The position numbers and the translations under genes are program-made. The notes below the pieces were generated by a model. It saw only the letters and a program-made list of their open reading frames with translations. It did not search any database and had not been told where the DNA came from. Below, one piece after another: positions 1 to 9,309 of a stretch of 64,000 nucleotides of DNA (positions are counted from its first letter, which is position 1; the number at the start of each line of letters is the position of its first letter). Origin of the DNA: Pseudoalteromonas flavipulchra NCIMB 2033 = ATCC BAA-314 (GTDB taxonomy: Bacteria > Pseudomonadota > Gammaproteobacteria > Enterobacterales > Alteromonadaceae); NCBI GenBank assembly GCA_000814665.1, contig JWIH01000018.1:310001-374000 (forward strand), in the 5' to 3' direction.

Positions 1-1
1 A

Positions 2-274
2 GGGATCCATCCCAAAAAAGAAGCAGGTAAAATTTCACTTAAACGCTACCAATTACTGACACCGATCATCAAGGAAACCTTGAGTGCAGCTATCAAACAA
101 GGGGGAACGACACTCAAAGACTTTGCTCAAAGTGATGGTAAACCGGGTTATTTTGCCCAAGAATTGCTGGTGTATGGTCGTAAAGGTGAGCCTTGTGTAA
201 GCTGCGAAACGCCATTAAAAGAAATACGTTTAGGGCAACGCAGTACAGTGTATTGCTCTAAATGTCAGCGCTAG
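2..274 (+). CDS. mutM: Formamidopyrimidine-DNA glycosylase (MutM/Fpg), C-terminal part
   Basis: The window opens inside this gene; the frame is open from base 2 and ends at a TAG. The visible 90 residues match the C-terminal third of Fpg, the base-excision repair glycosylase/AP lyase that removes 8-oxoguanine and other oxidised purines. The end carries the Fpg zinc finger: a Cys-x2-Cys pair (CVSC) and a second Cys-x2-Cys pair (CSKC) about 20 residues later, right before the stop. The N-terminal catalytic proline is outside the window. An internal ATG at base 80 is not a plausible start because the open frame upstream ([17 protein letters not shown]) reads as normal Fpg sequence. Confidence 0.93.
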   Translation, partial: GIHPKKEAGKISLKRYQLLTPIIKETLSAAIKQGGTTLKDFAQSDGKPGYFAQELLVYGRKGEPCVSCETPLKEIRLGQRSTVYCSKCQR

Positions 275-287
275 AGCAAAGTGCTGG

Positions 288-1907
288 TTAGGAGCCTGCG
301 GTTTTAAAGTCTATCTTAACTTGGTTTTCTTGCAGCGTTGCGGAGCAAGGGGGGTAACTGCGGGTTGTTTTATACACGCGGTCAAAGATATGGATTTCAA
401 CCCCAGAATGAAGCGCTTTGTTTGCTGCAAGTTTCGTGTTCTCGAGTAGATCGTGTAAGTCGTGATCAAGCTGGCTGAGCTTTTGCTCAAGGTGTTCGGC
501 TTGTTGACAGTAGTGCATCTGTGTCGCACCAATTTTAGTTTTGAGTTGTTGCTTTTTAGCGGCGTCTTTAACTAACTCTGCTTTTTCAATCGCTTGCTGT
601 AGTTGATCTAGGGCATCATTGGTGGCGGCAACTTCTTTGAATAGGGTATCGGTTTCTTGGGTGATTTTAAGGCCTTTGCGTGCCAGATAAATCATCATCT
701 TAGCGCCAGACTCACTGCCAATCTCTCCCGCAACTACCATTTGTGCATCGATAATTGAGCCACCTATCAACTTGCCATTTGGATGATCGCCAGTGCCAAC
801 TTGTATCAGCTTTTGCGCTTTAATATCGCAGTGGTTGCTTTGCTTATTGATAATAATGTTATCGCCTTCAAGGTAAGTATATTGTCCATGGGCAATCTCA
901 ATATTGCCTTTGGCGATAAGCTTGCAGGTTAAGCCTTGCTCATTATTTTGATGGTCGACGTGGCCGATCACGCCACCTCGTACCTCAATATGACCACCTG
1001 CAATAAGTTCTCCAGATTCCACCGTGCCGAGCACTGTGATATCGCCTTGTGCAGTCACGTGCATACCCGGCTCCACATTATGGGTAACTACAACGCTGCC
1101 ATTAAAGTCGACATGACCACTTTTTACTGTGACATCGGCAATCGTAAATACATCATCCACGCGCATACCGTTGGCGATATCTGAGGGGCAACCTGCAATG
1201 GTTGCGATAAGCTCTAGTGGGTTGTTGGGGTTGATCTCGGTGCCTTCACCCGCCATAAGCTGGAATGATTCGCCGGGCTTTGCTTCAATACTTTCACCAC
1301 TAACCGTAAAGCCTTCTTTACCTGGTGTTGCGGGCTTTTGAGTCACCAATAAATCGCCCGGTGCAACGCTTGCAAGCTTGCCAAAATCACGCATGTCAAC
1401 GGTGCCATCTTCACGCATTCTAGGCTGCTTGAGTCTTTCTTTTAAAGTTTGTACGTGCGGCAGTAATTTTGCTGACTGGCCGTCTTGTGGGGGTCGGCCT
1501 TGGGCGATTAACCCTGATGCTTCTTCGCCAGGTGGAAGTTCAAACTGTTTGCGCAGGATATTTTCTAGGTAAGCTTGCTTATAGCCACGACTGACGCCCG
1601 CTTTAACAATGGCTTTTTTCGCTTCTTCTAATGATACCGCTTTACCACCACGAGCCGTTTTAAGTTGCCCAAAGGCCTGCATTTTATCGTCACTTAAGGT
1701 GACTTCAAACTCGGCATCATGTTGTTTAGCTACGACAATTTGGCTCTCGGGGAAGTCGCTTTGGAAAAAGGCATTAATCGAGTCGTGATCAATTTCGCAG
1801 TCGGCAAATTGCGATTTTTCAAGGGCTTCAATCACAAACGCAGCACTTGGCGGTGAAGCAGACTTCACATCCATTAAGATATTGCCATTGTGCGCAAGCT
1901 TGAACAC
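288..1907 (-). CDS. FapA family protein (DUF342), polymer-forming-like
   Basis: 539 residues from a GTG start. The middle (about residues 160-390) has the FapA/DUF342 character: repeated short glycine-rich beta turns such as TAQGDITVLGTVESGELIAG and CKLIAKGNIEIAHG, expected to fold as a right-handed beta-helix like bactofilins. The last ~120 residues are charged and helical (coiled coil, about 420-500). DUF342 proteins are linked to cell-surface or flagellar assembly and often accompany signalling genes, but the biochemical role is not established. It ends 13 bases from the end of mutM in convergent orientation and appears monocistronic. Confidence 0.8.
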   Translation of the reverse strand: MFKLAHNGNILMDVKSASPPSAAFVIEALEKSQFADCEIDHDSINAFFQSDFPESQIVVAKQHDAEFEVTLSDDKMQAFGQLKTARGGKAVSLEEAKKAIVKAGVSRGYKQAYLENILRKQFELPPGEEASGLIAQGRPPQDGQSAKLLPHVQTLKERLKQPRMREDGTVDMRDFGKLASVAPGDLLVTQKPATPGKEGFTVSGESIEAKPGESFQLMAGEGTEINPNNPLELIATIAGCPSDIANGMRVDDVFTIADVTVKSGHVDFNGSVVVTHNVEPGMHVTAQGDITVLGTVESGELIAGGHIEVRGGVIGHVDHQNNEQGLTCKLIAKGNIEIAHGQYTYLEGDNIIINKQSNHCDIKAQKLIQVGTGDHPNGKLIGGSIIDAQMVVAGEIGSESGAKMMIYLARKGLKITQETDTLFKEVAATNDALDQLQQAIEKAELVKDAAKKQQLKTKIGATQMHYCQQAEHLEQKLSQLDHDLHDLLENTKLAANKALHSGVEIHIFDRVYKTTRSYPPCSATLQENQVKIDFKTAGS

Positions 1908-2070
1908 GATAACTGCCTCGTTGAATTTTTATCCTATAGTTTCAGCTTGCTAAATAAACATCAATTGGTCAAGTGCTTAGGCCAATTTTCTTACGTTAAT
2001 ATGGGTTAAGTTAAAAAACAGAAATAAATCGTGATTTTCTAATACTTTCAGGTGAATAAAATCAGCGTGC

Positions 2071-2964
2071 TTAAAAATGTGCGGGCTTATCACGCGCTTC
2101 TTGCAGCAGGATTTTAATTGCTTCAGGAACAACCTTTTTCTGTGTTGAAATCGCATAAAAATACTCATAAATATTAGGTAGTTCCTGATATTGCTGTAGC
2201 ACCCCTTGGGCTATTTCGTCTTTTACTACTACGGCAGGTAAAACGGCTACCGCGCCACTATCTCGTGCCAGTAGTCGCATCATCGCCATATCGTCGACCT
2301 CTGCCAAAATGTTGGGGAAATACTGATACTGAGCGCACAGCGCATTAAATGCGGTGCGTAAATCTGAGTTGGCAGGTGGCAAGATCCAGCGTGTTTTTTC
2401 AAAGCCTTGCGGAAATGGCGTGCTTGGCTTGAGGGCAGGCGGACCAATGATCGCCAGCGGTTGCTTGGCAACTAGTTGGCACTGCCAATAGGGATCTGAA
2501 GTATCTAGGTTTATTGTGCGGTTGGTAAGTACTAAGTCCAGCTCATAATTGGTTAAGCCGTTGAGCAGCTCAGAAATACTGCCTGACTTTAATTTAAATT
2601 GCACATTGCTGCGCCGCATCAAAGGGCTAATAAAAGCTTCTACAAAGTTACGTGACAGAGTGGTCAACACCCCAATAGTTACATGGGTGGTTGACTGTAC
2701 GCCTTTGCTTAGCAAGGCTTCGAGTTCTTGCCCCGTGGTAAAAATATCATCGGCATAGCTCAGCACCTTTTTACCCTGATCGGTGAGCATTAGGCTGCGG
2801 CCTACGCGCTCAAATAGTGATACTCCGACATTATGTTCCAACTGTTTGATTTGCGCAGAGAGCGCAGATTGCGAAACATGTAATTCTTTAGCTGCTTGAG
2901 TCAGGTTTCCGAGCTTAGCAACCTGCCAAAAGTAGTAAAGGTGGTGATAATTAAGTCGGCTCAT
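2071..2964 (-). CDS. LysR-family regulator, NhaR-like, divergent from dabBA
   Basis: 297 residues with an N-terminal winged helix-turn-helix (about residues 5-64, QAAKELHVSQSALSAQIKQLE) and a C-terminal LysR substrate-binding domain. The opening MSRLNYHHLYYFWQVAK is typical of the NhaR branch. It is transcribed away from dabB, and the 107-bp gap between them contains a dyad with LysR T-N11-A spacing. The arrangement suggests that it controls the neighbouring inorganic-carbon uptake pair, as LysR regulators such as CcmR/CbbR do elsewhere. The effector cannot be read from the sequence. It is probably not the sodium-responsive NhaR itself, since no nhaA is nearby. Confidence 0.85.
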   Translation of the reverse strand: MSRLNYHHLYYFWQVAKLGNLTQAAKELHVSQSALSAQIKQLEHNVGVSLFERVGRSLMLTDQGKKVLSYADDIFTTGQELEALLSKGVQSTTHVTIGVLTTLSRNFVEAFISPLMRRSNVQFKLKSGSISELLNGLTNYELDLVLTNRTINLDTSDPYWQCQLVAKQPLAIIGPPALKPSTPFPQGFEKTRWILPPANSDLRTAFNALCAQYQYFPNILAEVDDMAMMRLLARDSGAVAVLPAVVVKDEIAQGVLQQYQELPNIYEYFYAISTQKKVVPEAIKILLQEARDKPAHF

Positions 2965-2987
2965 CTATATATAAGTAAAACAGAACG

Positions 2988-3008
2988 AATAGTTAAATTA
3001 TATCTATT
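2988..3008. promoter_or_regulatory. Candidate LysR operator between regulator and dabB
   Basis: A perfect 5-bp dyad AATAG-N11-CTATT lies in the AT-rich intergenic region, 24 bases from the regulator start and 64 bases before dabB. T-N11-A dyads are the usual recognition element of LysR regulators. Only the dyad is seen; binding is inferred from position. Confidence 0.45.
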
Positions 3009-3071
3009 TTTATTAAATTAAAAAGGTTGGAATAATGACCTAATTCAAGACTTAGGTGAGAAGCATAGAAA

Positions 3072-4643
3072 GTGATGATTAATATCTTAGTGGTGTTGTT
3101 GCTATTACACTTTTTGATTGCTGCGTCTTTCATGAGCAAAGCGTCTCGTAGTAACGCTGGGTTATTTCGTATCGCGAACGGTTTTGCTATCGGTGTGGCA
3201 ATTTGTATCGCTTTTGGCTGGGGGAGTTGGGCAACGCAAGGTGATATTGCCAGTAGCCTGTTTGAAATAAACTTTTTACGGCTTAGCGTGGTGTCATTGA
3301 TTGGCTTTATGAGCTTTATTTTACTGCGTTACTCCATTCACTATTTACATGGTGAAAAACACCGGGGCCGCTATTTTCGCTATCTACTCACGACATTACT
3401 GAGCGTAACTATCGTGGTGCTCAGTAATCACTTAGTCCTATTTTGGCTGGCTTGGGTCGGCATTAGTTTGAGCTTGCATCGTCTACTGCTGTTTTATCCT
3501 AACCGCCCGAGAGCTGCATTGGCCGCACACAAAAAGTTTATTTTGGCGCGCTTGGCAGAAAGTGCATTGCTTGGAGCTTTTATTTGTATCTACCTCAGCA
3601 CTGGCATGCTCCAGCTTAATGACATCACAAATTATTACTTAACTCATTCAACGACACTGACTGTGCTAGAGCAATCAGCAGCTGGCTTACTTGCAATTGT
3701 GGCGCTGATTAAGTGTGCGCAACTGCCAGTGCATGGCTGGTTGATGCAAGTGGTTGAATCACCCACACCGGTAAGTGCGCTGCTGCATGCAGGGATCATT
3801 AATCTGGGTGGTTTTTTGGTGATGGTGTTTGGGCCTTTGATTTTACGCATAGAAGCTGCGAAATGGCTGATCTTGATCGTGGCAGGAATAACGACATTAT
3901 TGGCCGCGCTTATCATGACAACGCGGATCAGTTTAAAAGTGCGCTTGGCTTGGTCAACCTGTGCACAAATGGGACTGATGCTAGTGGAGTGTGCTTTGGG
4001 ACTATATGAATTAGCGCTGCTGCACTTATTAGCGCATTCAGCCTACAAGGCCCACGCATTTTTAAACTCAAGCCAGTGGATCCATGAAGATTTGACTCGT
4101 CGCTTGAGCGACCAGCTTGAACCGCCCTTGTGGCAATGGCTCATTGCACTTGCCGTGGCAACTGGCCTCACGACAGCTGCTGCAGTCGTTATTGAATATC
4201 AAGGTCCTATCAGTATTTGGGGATTAATGGTTGGGGCATTAACGGTGTGGTTAGCGCTGCGTTTTGAGGCGCAAGCCCCTAGCAGCTATTTTAGAATCAT
4301 CACCGCAGCCGTTGTGTTGTTGGCAGCCTATAGTGCGCAAAAGTGGCTATTGCATTTGGTGGTCGCGCTACCAAATGATCTTAGAGCGCAAGCACTCGAT
4401 GGTGCTGATATTTGGTTGCTCAGCTTAGTAGTGTTACTCATCGTAGTAAATTATCTGCTCTATTACCGCGCACATTTGGTAACGGTGCAAAAACTCTCTC
4501 GGGTGTTGTATGCCGGCCTGTACTTAGACGAGTGGATGACACGATTAACCATATTACTTTGGCCCGTCCATTTGCCAAGTATTAAAAAGCAGAAACACCT
4601 AGCCATTCATCGCTATGCTGCAGGGCACGAGGAGCAGAAGTAA
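3072..4643 (+). CDS. dabB: DabB-like membrane subunit of inorganic carbon transporter (NuoL-like)
   Basis: 523 residues, almost entirely transmembrane helices, of the proton-translocating NADH dehydrogenase subunit 5/NuoL family. The conserved core is visible (LIKCAQLPVHGWLMQVVESP and PTPVSALLHAGIINLGGFLV, about residues 212-255). Its partner directly downstream is DabA (DUF2309), overlapping by one base (TAATG), which identifies the pair as the DAB bicarbonate/CO2 accumulation complex rather than respiratory complex I. DabB is expected to conduct cations and so drive vectorial CO2 hydration by DabA. The start is GTG at 3072 or the adjacent ATG at 3075, with a purine-rich stretch upstream. 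At 523 residues it is near the usual DabB length. Confidence 0.85.
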   Translation: MMINILVVLLLLHFLIAASFMSKASRSNAGLFRIANGFAIGVAICIAFGWGSWATQGDIASSLFEINFLRLSVVSLIGFMSFILLRYSIHYLHGEKHRGRYFRYLLTTLLSVTIVVLSNHLVLFWLAWVGISLSLHRLLLFYPNRPRAALAAHKKFILARLAESALLGAFICIYLSTGMLQLNDITNYYLTHSTTLTVLEQSAAGLLAIVALIKCAQLPVHGWLMQVVESPTPVSALLHAGIINLGGFLVMVFGPLILRIEAAKWLILIVAGITTLLAALIMTTRISLKVRLAWSTCAQMGLMLVECALGLYELALLHLLAHSAYKAHAFLNSSQWIHEDLTRRLSDQLEPPLWQWLIALAVATGLTTAAAVVIEYQGPISIWGLMVGALTVWLALRFEAQAPSSYFRIITAAVVLLAAYSAQKWLLHLVVALPNDLRAQALDGADIWLLSLVVLLIVVNYLLYYRAHLVTVQKLSRVLYAGLYLDEWMTRLTILLWPVHLPSIKKQKHLAIHRYAAGHEEQK

Positions 4644-7075
4644 TGATAGAGACACAAGACAACAAACAGACTCAGCTATCTCAGCCGCAACAGCAACAAC
4701 TCCTGAGCGCTGAAACACGTATTGCGCCAACTTGGCCGCTCGATCAATTGATCGCAGTGAATCCATTTTGGGGAATGCGCGATCTGCCCTTTGATGCGGT
4801 GGTCAATAAAATGAGTGCATTGGCACAGGTTAGAATGCTGATGCCCGTGGTATTTTATCTTGAACAATGGCAGCAAGAGGCGATTTCAGAGCAAGCATTG
4901 CAGCAATCTGCGGCACATTACGCGGTGGATCGCAGCACCAATGCGTTACTTAATTGGCTCAAAAAAAGTCACTGCGGCGAGTTGCCACACTGGCATACAT
5001 TAGCGGACTTGCTTGACCGTTATCGCTCTGAGCATAAGATGCCATGGCAAGAGGAGATCAGCCACCAAATTAGCCAATTTTGCGCCGCGCATTATCAGCA
5101 GGTGCAGCCTATTCTCAAACAAACCCAAGGTGAAGATAGGCTCTGCTTGTATCGTCACTGGCATGAAACTGTATCACGAGATTTGGGAATAAGCATCGTC
5201 ATGGGGGAGTCGGGTTTAGTGGATTACTTTAAGGCTTTGCCAACGTCTCCTGAGTCTTTAATTGCACTCGCTGTCGACACCTTAGGGATTGGGTTCAATG
5301 AGCTGAGTGATTATGCGCACATGCTACTGCTAGACATTAATGGCTGGGCATCTTGGGCGGCTTACGAACGCTGGCAAGCAGATCTTGCCCAGCATCCAGC
5401 TTCCGATATGCGTGCGCTATTGGCAATTCGAATGGCGTGGGAGCTGGTGATTTGGCGTTATGTGAGTGAACGTCATCCAACGACCTTTACCCGTATTCAA
5501 TACCATTGGAACAAGCAAAAGCTGCAACTTGCTGAGATCGTGCTTGAGCATAAAAAAGCATTGTTGCCGCGCCTGGTATTTCAGCGGGCACTCGAGCTCA
5601 GTTATCAAGCCACTTTAGTAGGGCAGCTAAAAACTCAGCAGGTAAAATCTGAGGGTGCTCGTGAGCAAGCTACACCGACCTTACAAGCGGCTTTTTGTAT
5701 TGATGTGCGCTCAGAAGTGATCCGCCGTGCGTTAGAAACTCAAAACGCAGGCATTCAAACCATAGGCTATGCTGGATTTTTTGGCCTACCGATTGATTAT
5801 CATGCGACTAACTGCCGTTTTAGTCGGCCACAGTTACCCGGATTACTAAAAGCGCCAATCACCGCAATACAAACGCCGGCACCCCAGCACCTTGCCACAA
5901 AACGCCAGCAAGCTGGCCGTTGGCATAGCTGGTCTCACTCTGCGGCGGCTTCATTTTCGATGGTGGAGTCGATGGGGGTGAGTTACTTTTATCAGCTATT
6001 TAGCAAAGTGTTTTCACTGCAACAAACTCAGCATCCCGTCGATAGCCATATTGATTCAAGGAAGTGGCAATTAAAACAAGGCGAACACGAAGTTACTGTT
6101 TTGGAGCAAGCTAAACTCGCAGCTGGCATATTAAAAGGGATGGGACTGACCGAATTTGCTGATACGGTCCTACTGGTTGGCCACGGAGCGCATACCACCA
6201 ATAATTTACATGAAGCCGGGCTGCAATGTGGTGCATGTGGCGGCCAGTCGGGAGAAGTGAATGTTAAAGTACTCGCGCAACTTCTTAATGACCAAGCGGT
6301 ACGCGCAGAATTAATCGCGCTTGGCATCGCTATTCCGCCGCAAACGCGGTTTATTGCAGCGCTGCATAATACCACCACTGAAACAATTACCCCCTATGGC
6401 GAAATAGATACAGAGATAACCCGCTGGTTAAAGCAGGCAGCGCATCTGGCTCGAATAGAGCGTGCCCATACACTTGCGATAACTGGTAAAGCGTTATCCG
6501 AACAGCAATTAGAGCTGCAATTTATAGCCCGTACTAAAGATTGGTCTCAAGTTAGGCCAGAATGGGGCCTTGCCAACAATGCGGCATTTGTGGTTGCGCC
6601 GAGACAAGTTACGCAGGGGATTGACTTGCAAGGCCGAGTCTTTTTGCACGAATACAGCGCCGAGCAAGATCAAGACTTTAGCCAGTTAACTGCTATTTTA
6701 ACCGCCCCTATGCTCGTCACTAACTGGATCAATATGCAATATAACGCTTCGGTAACCGATACCCACAAATACGGCAGTGGTAACAAGGTGTTGCATAATG
6801 TCGTGGGGGGCAGAATTGGAGTGTTTGAAGGCAATGGCGGAGATTTGCGAATTGGTCTGCCAATGCAATCCGTTCACAACGGTGACAAATGGATGCATAC
6901 CCCACAACGTTTGAGCGTAATTGTACAAGCACCAACCGAAGCACTAGAGCAAATCATGGCAGCACACCCAGTTGTAAAACAATTGGTAGAAAACGAGTGG
7001 CTTTATCTTCTGTCTATTTCGCCTAATTGTAACGAAGTTAGACGATTTGATAATAGTAAGTGGGAACTTCTTTGA
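4643..7075 (+). CDS. dabA: DabA-like zinc protein (DUF2309), inorganic carbon uptake
   Basis: 810 residues, the length of DabA proteins. The beta-carbonic-anhydrase-like zinc site is complete: Cys352 and Asp354 in FCIDVRSE, His514 in VGHGAH, and Cys529 in LQCGACGG. These line up with the ligands known for characterised DabA (a C-x-D pair, a His and a Cys). It should convert CO2 to bicarbonate on the cytoplasmic side, coupled to DabB, to supply carboxylases. No Rubisco or carboxysome gene is seen in the window, so in this probable heterotroph the pair would support anaplerotic or biosynthetic carboxylation under CO2 limitation (inference). It overlaps dabB by one base and ends with TGA. Confidence 0.88.
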   Translation: MIETQDNKQTQLSQPQQQQLLSAETRIAPTWPLDQLIAVNPFWGMRDLPFDAVVNKMSALAQVRMLMPVVFYLEQWQQEAISEQALQQSAAHYAVDRSTNALLNWLKKSHCGELPHWHTLADLLDRYRSEHKMPWQEEISHQISQFCAAHYQQVQPILKQTQGEDRLCLYRHWHETVSRDLGISIVMGESGLVDYFKALPTSPESLIALAVDTLGIGFNELSDYAHMLLLDINGWASWAAYERWQADLAQHPASDMRALLAIRMAWELVIWRYVSERHPTTFTRIQYHWNKQKLQLAEIVLEHKKALLPRLVFQRALELSYQATLVGQLKTQQVKSEGAREQATPTLQAAFCIDVRSEVIRRALETQNAGIQTIGYAGFFGLPIDYHATNCRFSRPQLPGLLKAPITAIQTPAPQHLATKRQQAGRWHSWSHSAAASFSMVESMGVSYFYQLFSKVFSLQQTQHPVDSHIDSRKWQLKQGEHEVTVLEQAKLAAGILKGMGLTEFADTVLLVGHGAHTTNNLHEAGLQCGACGGQSGEVNVKVLAQLLNDQAVRAELIALGIAIPPQTRFIAALHNTTTETITPYGEIDTEITRWLKQAAHLARIERAHTLAITGKALSEQQLELQFIARTKDWSQVRPEWGLANNAAFVVAPRQVTQGIDLQGRVFLHEYSAEQDQDFSQLTAILTAPMLVTNWINMQYNASVTDTHKYGSGNKVLHNVVGGRIGVFEGNGGDLRIGLPMQSVHNGDKWMHTPQRLSVIVQAPTEALEQIMAAHPVVKQLVENEWLYLLSISPNCNEVRRFDNSKWELL

Positions 7076-7212
7076 ATTCAAACGAAACTCGTTGCAACTT
7101 AACAAGTTATTGTGCAGAGTATTGCAGAAATTGAAAGGTGTGGCTGGACGCTGCGTAAACTAGACGACCTCCTAGCCACCGACATTGGACTGTTTATACA
7201 AGGAGGCTGCTA

Positions 7213-9096
7213 GTGGCTTTTGATTATGGCTCTATTGATTTAGGGCTTAAAAACCCATTTAAAACGGAAGGTAAAATCACTGCTATTCGTGGTGCAATAC
7301 AAACTATTGCTGGAATTGCATTACTGGTGATTGCCGCCAGCTCCGTTAAGAGCGATGCGGGTATGGGTTGGATCATCATGCTATTTGGCATGTTGATTTT
7401 AGGTCTTGGGATCACCTCTCTTGCAAAAGGAATATATGCAACGCTGCGTTTTTTTGTGGGTCGTAACCATCCCACCTCTTTAGCTTATAACTTCAGTAAA
7501 TCAGAAACTTCAACCGCCCAGCAAGAAAAGGCTGATGTGGCTTACCGTGCTAAAACGCTAGAAGAAATGTTGATTGGCCGAAAGAACAGCACGTTTGTAG
7601 AGCCGAAAGGGTTCTTATCGCGTTTACTTCACAGCATTGCACCTAAATTACTCTTTCTCCCTTACCCTATCAGAAATATGAGCCAACGCTTATTTGGTGC
7701 ATGGGTAAGTACATTAACCGCACTTGTGCTTTATGGTGTGGTGGCGTTTGTATCGCTTTCTGGCTTTGCCGGTGATGCTGGGGAGCTGACTTTCCCAATC
7801 TATAGCACCTTACTGATGATATATATTTTGTCATGTTGGTATAGCGCGGCTAAACCGATTTCACGCAAAGCGGAACATGCCATTGAATCTTTGGGGAGTG
7901 CGACCCTCACTAAAGTGATTTCGCTCTCTTTTGTGCTACCAATCCTGATTGGTTTAACTTTGTCTTACATCATGGATGAAGGAAAGTTAAGTAAAGCCGA
8001 TATTGAGCTCTTTTTTGCGCCTTTGCCTAGTCTTCATACTTGGGCTTATCTCACGGGCGTTATCGTGCTTGCACTTGGCTGTAGCGCGATTATTGCTGTT
8101 ATGCTTAAAGCGCGTTTAGACAAAGTAAACCCGGTGGTTGAAGTGTCTGAGTTAAGAGAAAACTGGCAAGAATCAGTACATCCAAACGAGATATTTATTA
8201 ACCTCGACAACTTGGTGATGGCTAATCGCCGTTATAAAGAAGTACCAAACCGGGTTTATCGGGAGCTAGATCCCAGCTTACAAGAACAAGTTGATGGTAA
8301 AGGTGGTTTTAAAGGCGAAATGATCCAAGAAGTACAACCTAAAGTTCTACCCCTAGATTTAGGTAAATCATTCGAACGCTTTAGGTTTTTATCCTTGCTT
8401 AGTGGTAACTTACTGCTATTAGTGACCCTTGGGTTAAGTGTCTTTTTTGCTTATGCCGTAGTAGATATTTACCACTATATAACGAGCGCCAATATCAGTA
8501 ATTTTTCTAGTGCTTTCAGCGAAGAGAACATCGCGTCATTCAGCGCTGTTGTGATGATAGCCGTACATTTACTGCTAAGTGGCTTATTGATTAAATCGTT
8601 TGCGTCAATGCTAATCAATGCTGCACACGTATTCTATGCCGAGATGCAGTTTGAATCTCTGCTGGTTTATTTTAAGTGTGAAGGGACATTTACTGAGTCT
8701 AAAATATCAACAGGTACTGGTATTCACGATTCCACACGCTCTGAAAATACGCTAGTACGCAGCAGTATTACCCCTTGGGTAGTGGTGTCGAGAATTGTAT
8801 CAACGACCTTCGCTGCCACGGGCATGAAAAACCTAGAGCACCCAAGACATATTTTAGAAATGCATAAAGACGATGCACAGCTAAGCGACATCCGTAAAGA
8901 TGTGATTAGCTTCTTAAAAGACCGAGAATCCATCGCCGCGATTACCAGCGAGCGTGATTTAGGTAACGCCTCACAAGTGTACCAACTCAATCAGCAAACG
9001 AGAGCGGTGGATCAAAACCACCAACTGCGCGCAAGTAGTGATGAAGCCGGCGCTTATCTGCGCCGAGAAGAAGCACTCGAAAACAAAGAAGAGTAA
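7213..9096 (+). CDS. Large uncharacterised inner-membrane protein
   Basis: 627 residues from a GTG start behind a strong AAGGAGG site at 7200-7206. I do not recognise the family. Predicted membrane segments fall at roughly residues 25-45 and 52-75, a pair at 155-210, further helices near 235-255 and 275-300, and a pair near 395-420 and 440-465, separated by soluble loops. The C-terminal ~150 residues are hydrophilic and charged. A terminator follows at 9105. It is separated from dabA by 137 bases, so it is likely its own unit. Before the element inserted, it was the convergent neighbour of yicC, so it belongs to the host backbone. Confidence 0.7.
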   Translation: MAFDYGSIDLGLKNPFKTEGKITAIRGAIQTIAGIALLVIAASSVKSDAGMGWIIMLFGMLILGLGITSLAKGIYATLRFFVGRNHPTSLAYNFSKSETSTAQQEKADVAYRAKTLEEMLIGRKNSTFVEPKGFLSRLLHSIAPKLLFLPYPIRNMSQRLFGAWVSTLTALVLYGVVAFVSLSGFAGDAGELTFPIYSTLLMIYILSCWYSAAKPISRKAEHAIESLGSATLTKVISLSFVLPILIGLTLSYIMDEGKLSKADIELFFAPLPSLHTWAYLTGVIVLALGCSAIIAVMLKARLDKVNPVVEVSELRENWQESVHPNEIFINLDNLVMANRRYKEVPNRVYRELDPSLQEQVDGKGGFKGEMIQEVQPKVLPLDLGKSFERFRFLSLLSGNLLLLVTLGLSVFFAYAVVDIYHYITSANISNFSSAFSEENIASFSAVVMIAVHLLLSGLLIKSFASMLINAAHVFYAEMQFESLLVYFKCEGTFTESKISTGTGIHDSTRSENTLVRSSITPWVVVSRIVSTTFAATGMKNLEHPRHILEMHKDDAQLSDIRKDVISFLKDRESIAAITSERDLGNASQVYQLNQQTRAVDQNHQLRASSDEAGAYLRREEALENKEE

Positions 9097-9104
9097 AAGA
9101 CAAA

Positions 9105-9127
9105 TGCCACCCTCGGGTGGCAATTTT
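9105..9127 (+). terminator. Rho-independent terminator after the 627-aa membrane protein gene
   Basis: Perfect stem TGCCACC-CTCG-GGTGGCA followed by ATTTTG, beginning 9 bases after the stop codon. Confidence 0.8.
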
Positions 9128-9144
9128 GTTGAGGTTAGTGAGCT

Positions 9145-9167
9145 TTATTCTATATTCTGAATTTGCT
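9145..9167 (-). other. attL: left attachment site with displaced yicC 3' end
   Basis: The 16-bp core ATATTCTGAATTTGCT at 9152-9167 is identical to 31052-31067. Read on the minus strand it continues as the yicC codons for Q-I-Q-N-I-E followed by TAA (9145-9147). So this is the original chromosomal end of yicC, now separated from the gene by the element. The outer bases differ slightly from attR (ATA GAA TAA here, ATT GAG TAA there), as expected for two independently evolving copies. Confidence 0.85.
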
Positions 9168-9238
9168 TCTTGAGTGTAAAATGGAAGTCTTTAAATTACA
9201 GTCGGTTATATTTGGTTTTTATTAGCGAAAAAGGGTGT

Positions 9239-9264
9239 CTGCCACCACTCCTGCCACCATTGTT
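9239..9264. repeat. Integrase arm-type repeats, left end
   Basis: Two copies of TGCCACCA, 13 bases apart, lie 72 bases inside the attL core. A matching pair (TGTCACCA twice, same spacing and orientation) lies 100 bases inside attR at 30919-30945. Paired short direct repeats near both ends are what P4-type integrases use as arm-binding sites. This assignment is inferred from position and symmetry. Confidence 0.5.
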
Positions 9265-9309
9265 TTACGGTTAACCCTGTGTCGAATTACTCTATATTCC
9301 GAGGCTAGT

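Noticed and set aside
3072..7075. NADH dehydrogenase subunit plus unknown protein
   Set aside because: The NuoL-like gene overlaps a DUF2309 gene with a full carbonic-anhydrase-like zinc site and no other complex I gene is nearby, so DabBA is the better call.
7140..7200. Hairpin leader before the 627-aa membrane protein gene as a riboswitch
   Set aside because: Only a weak, imperfect stem (GTGGCTGG with CTAGCCACC) is present and no known riboswitch core is visible.
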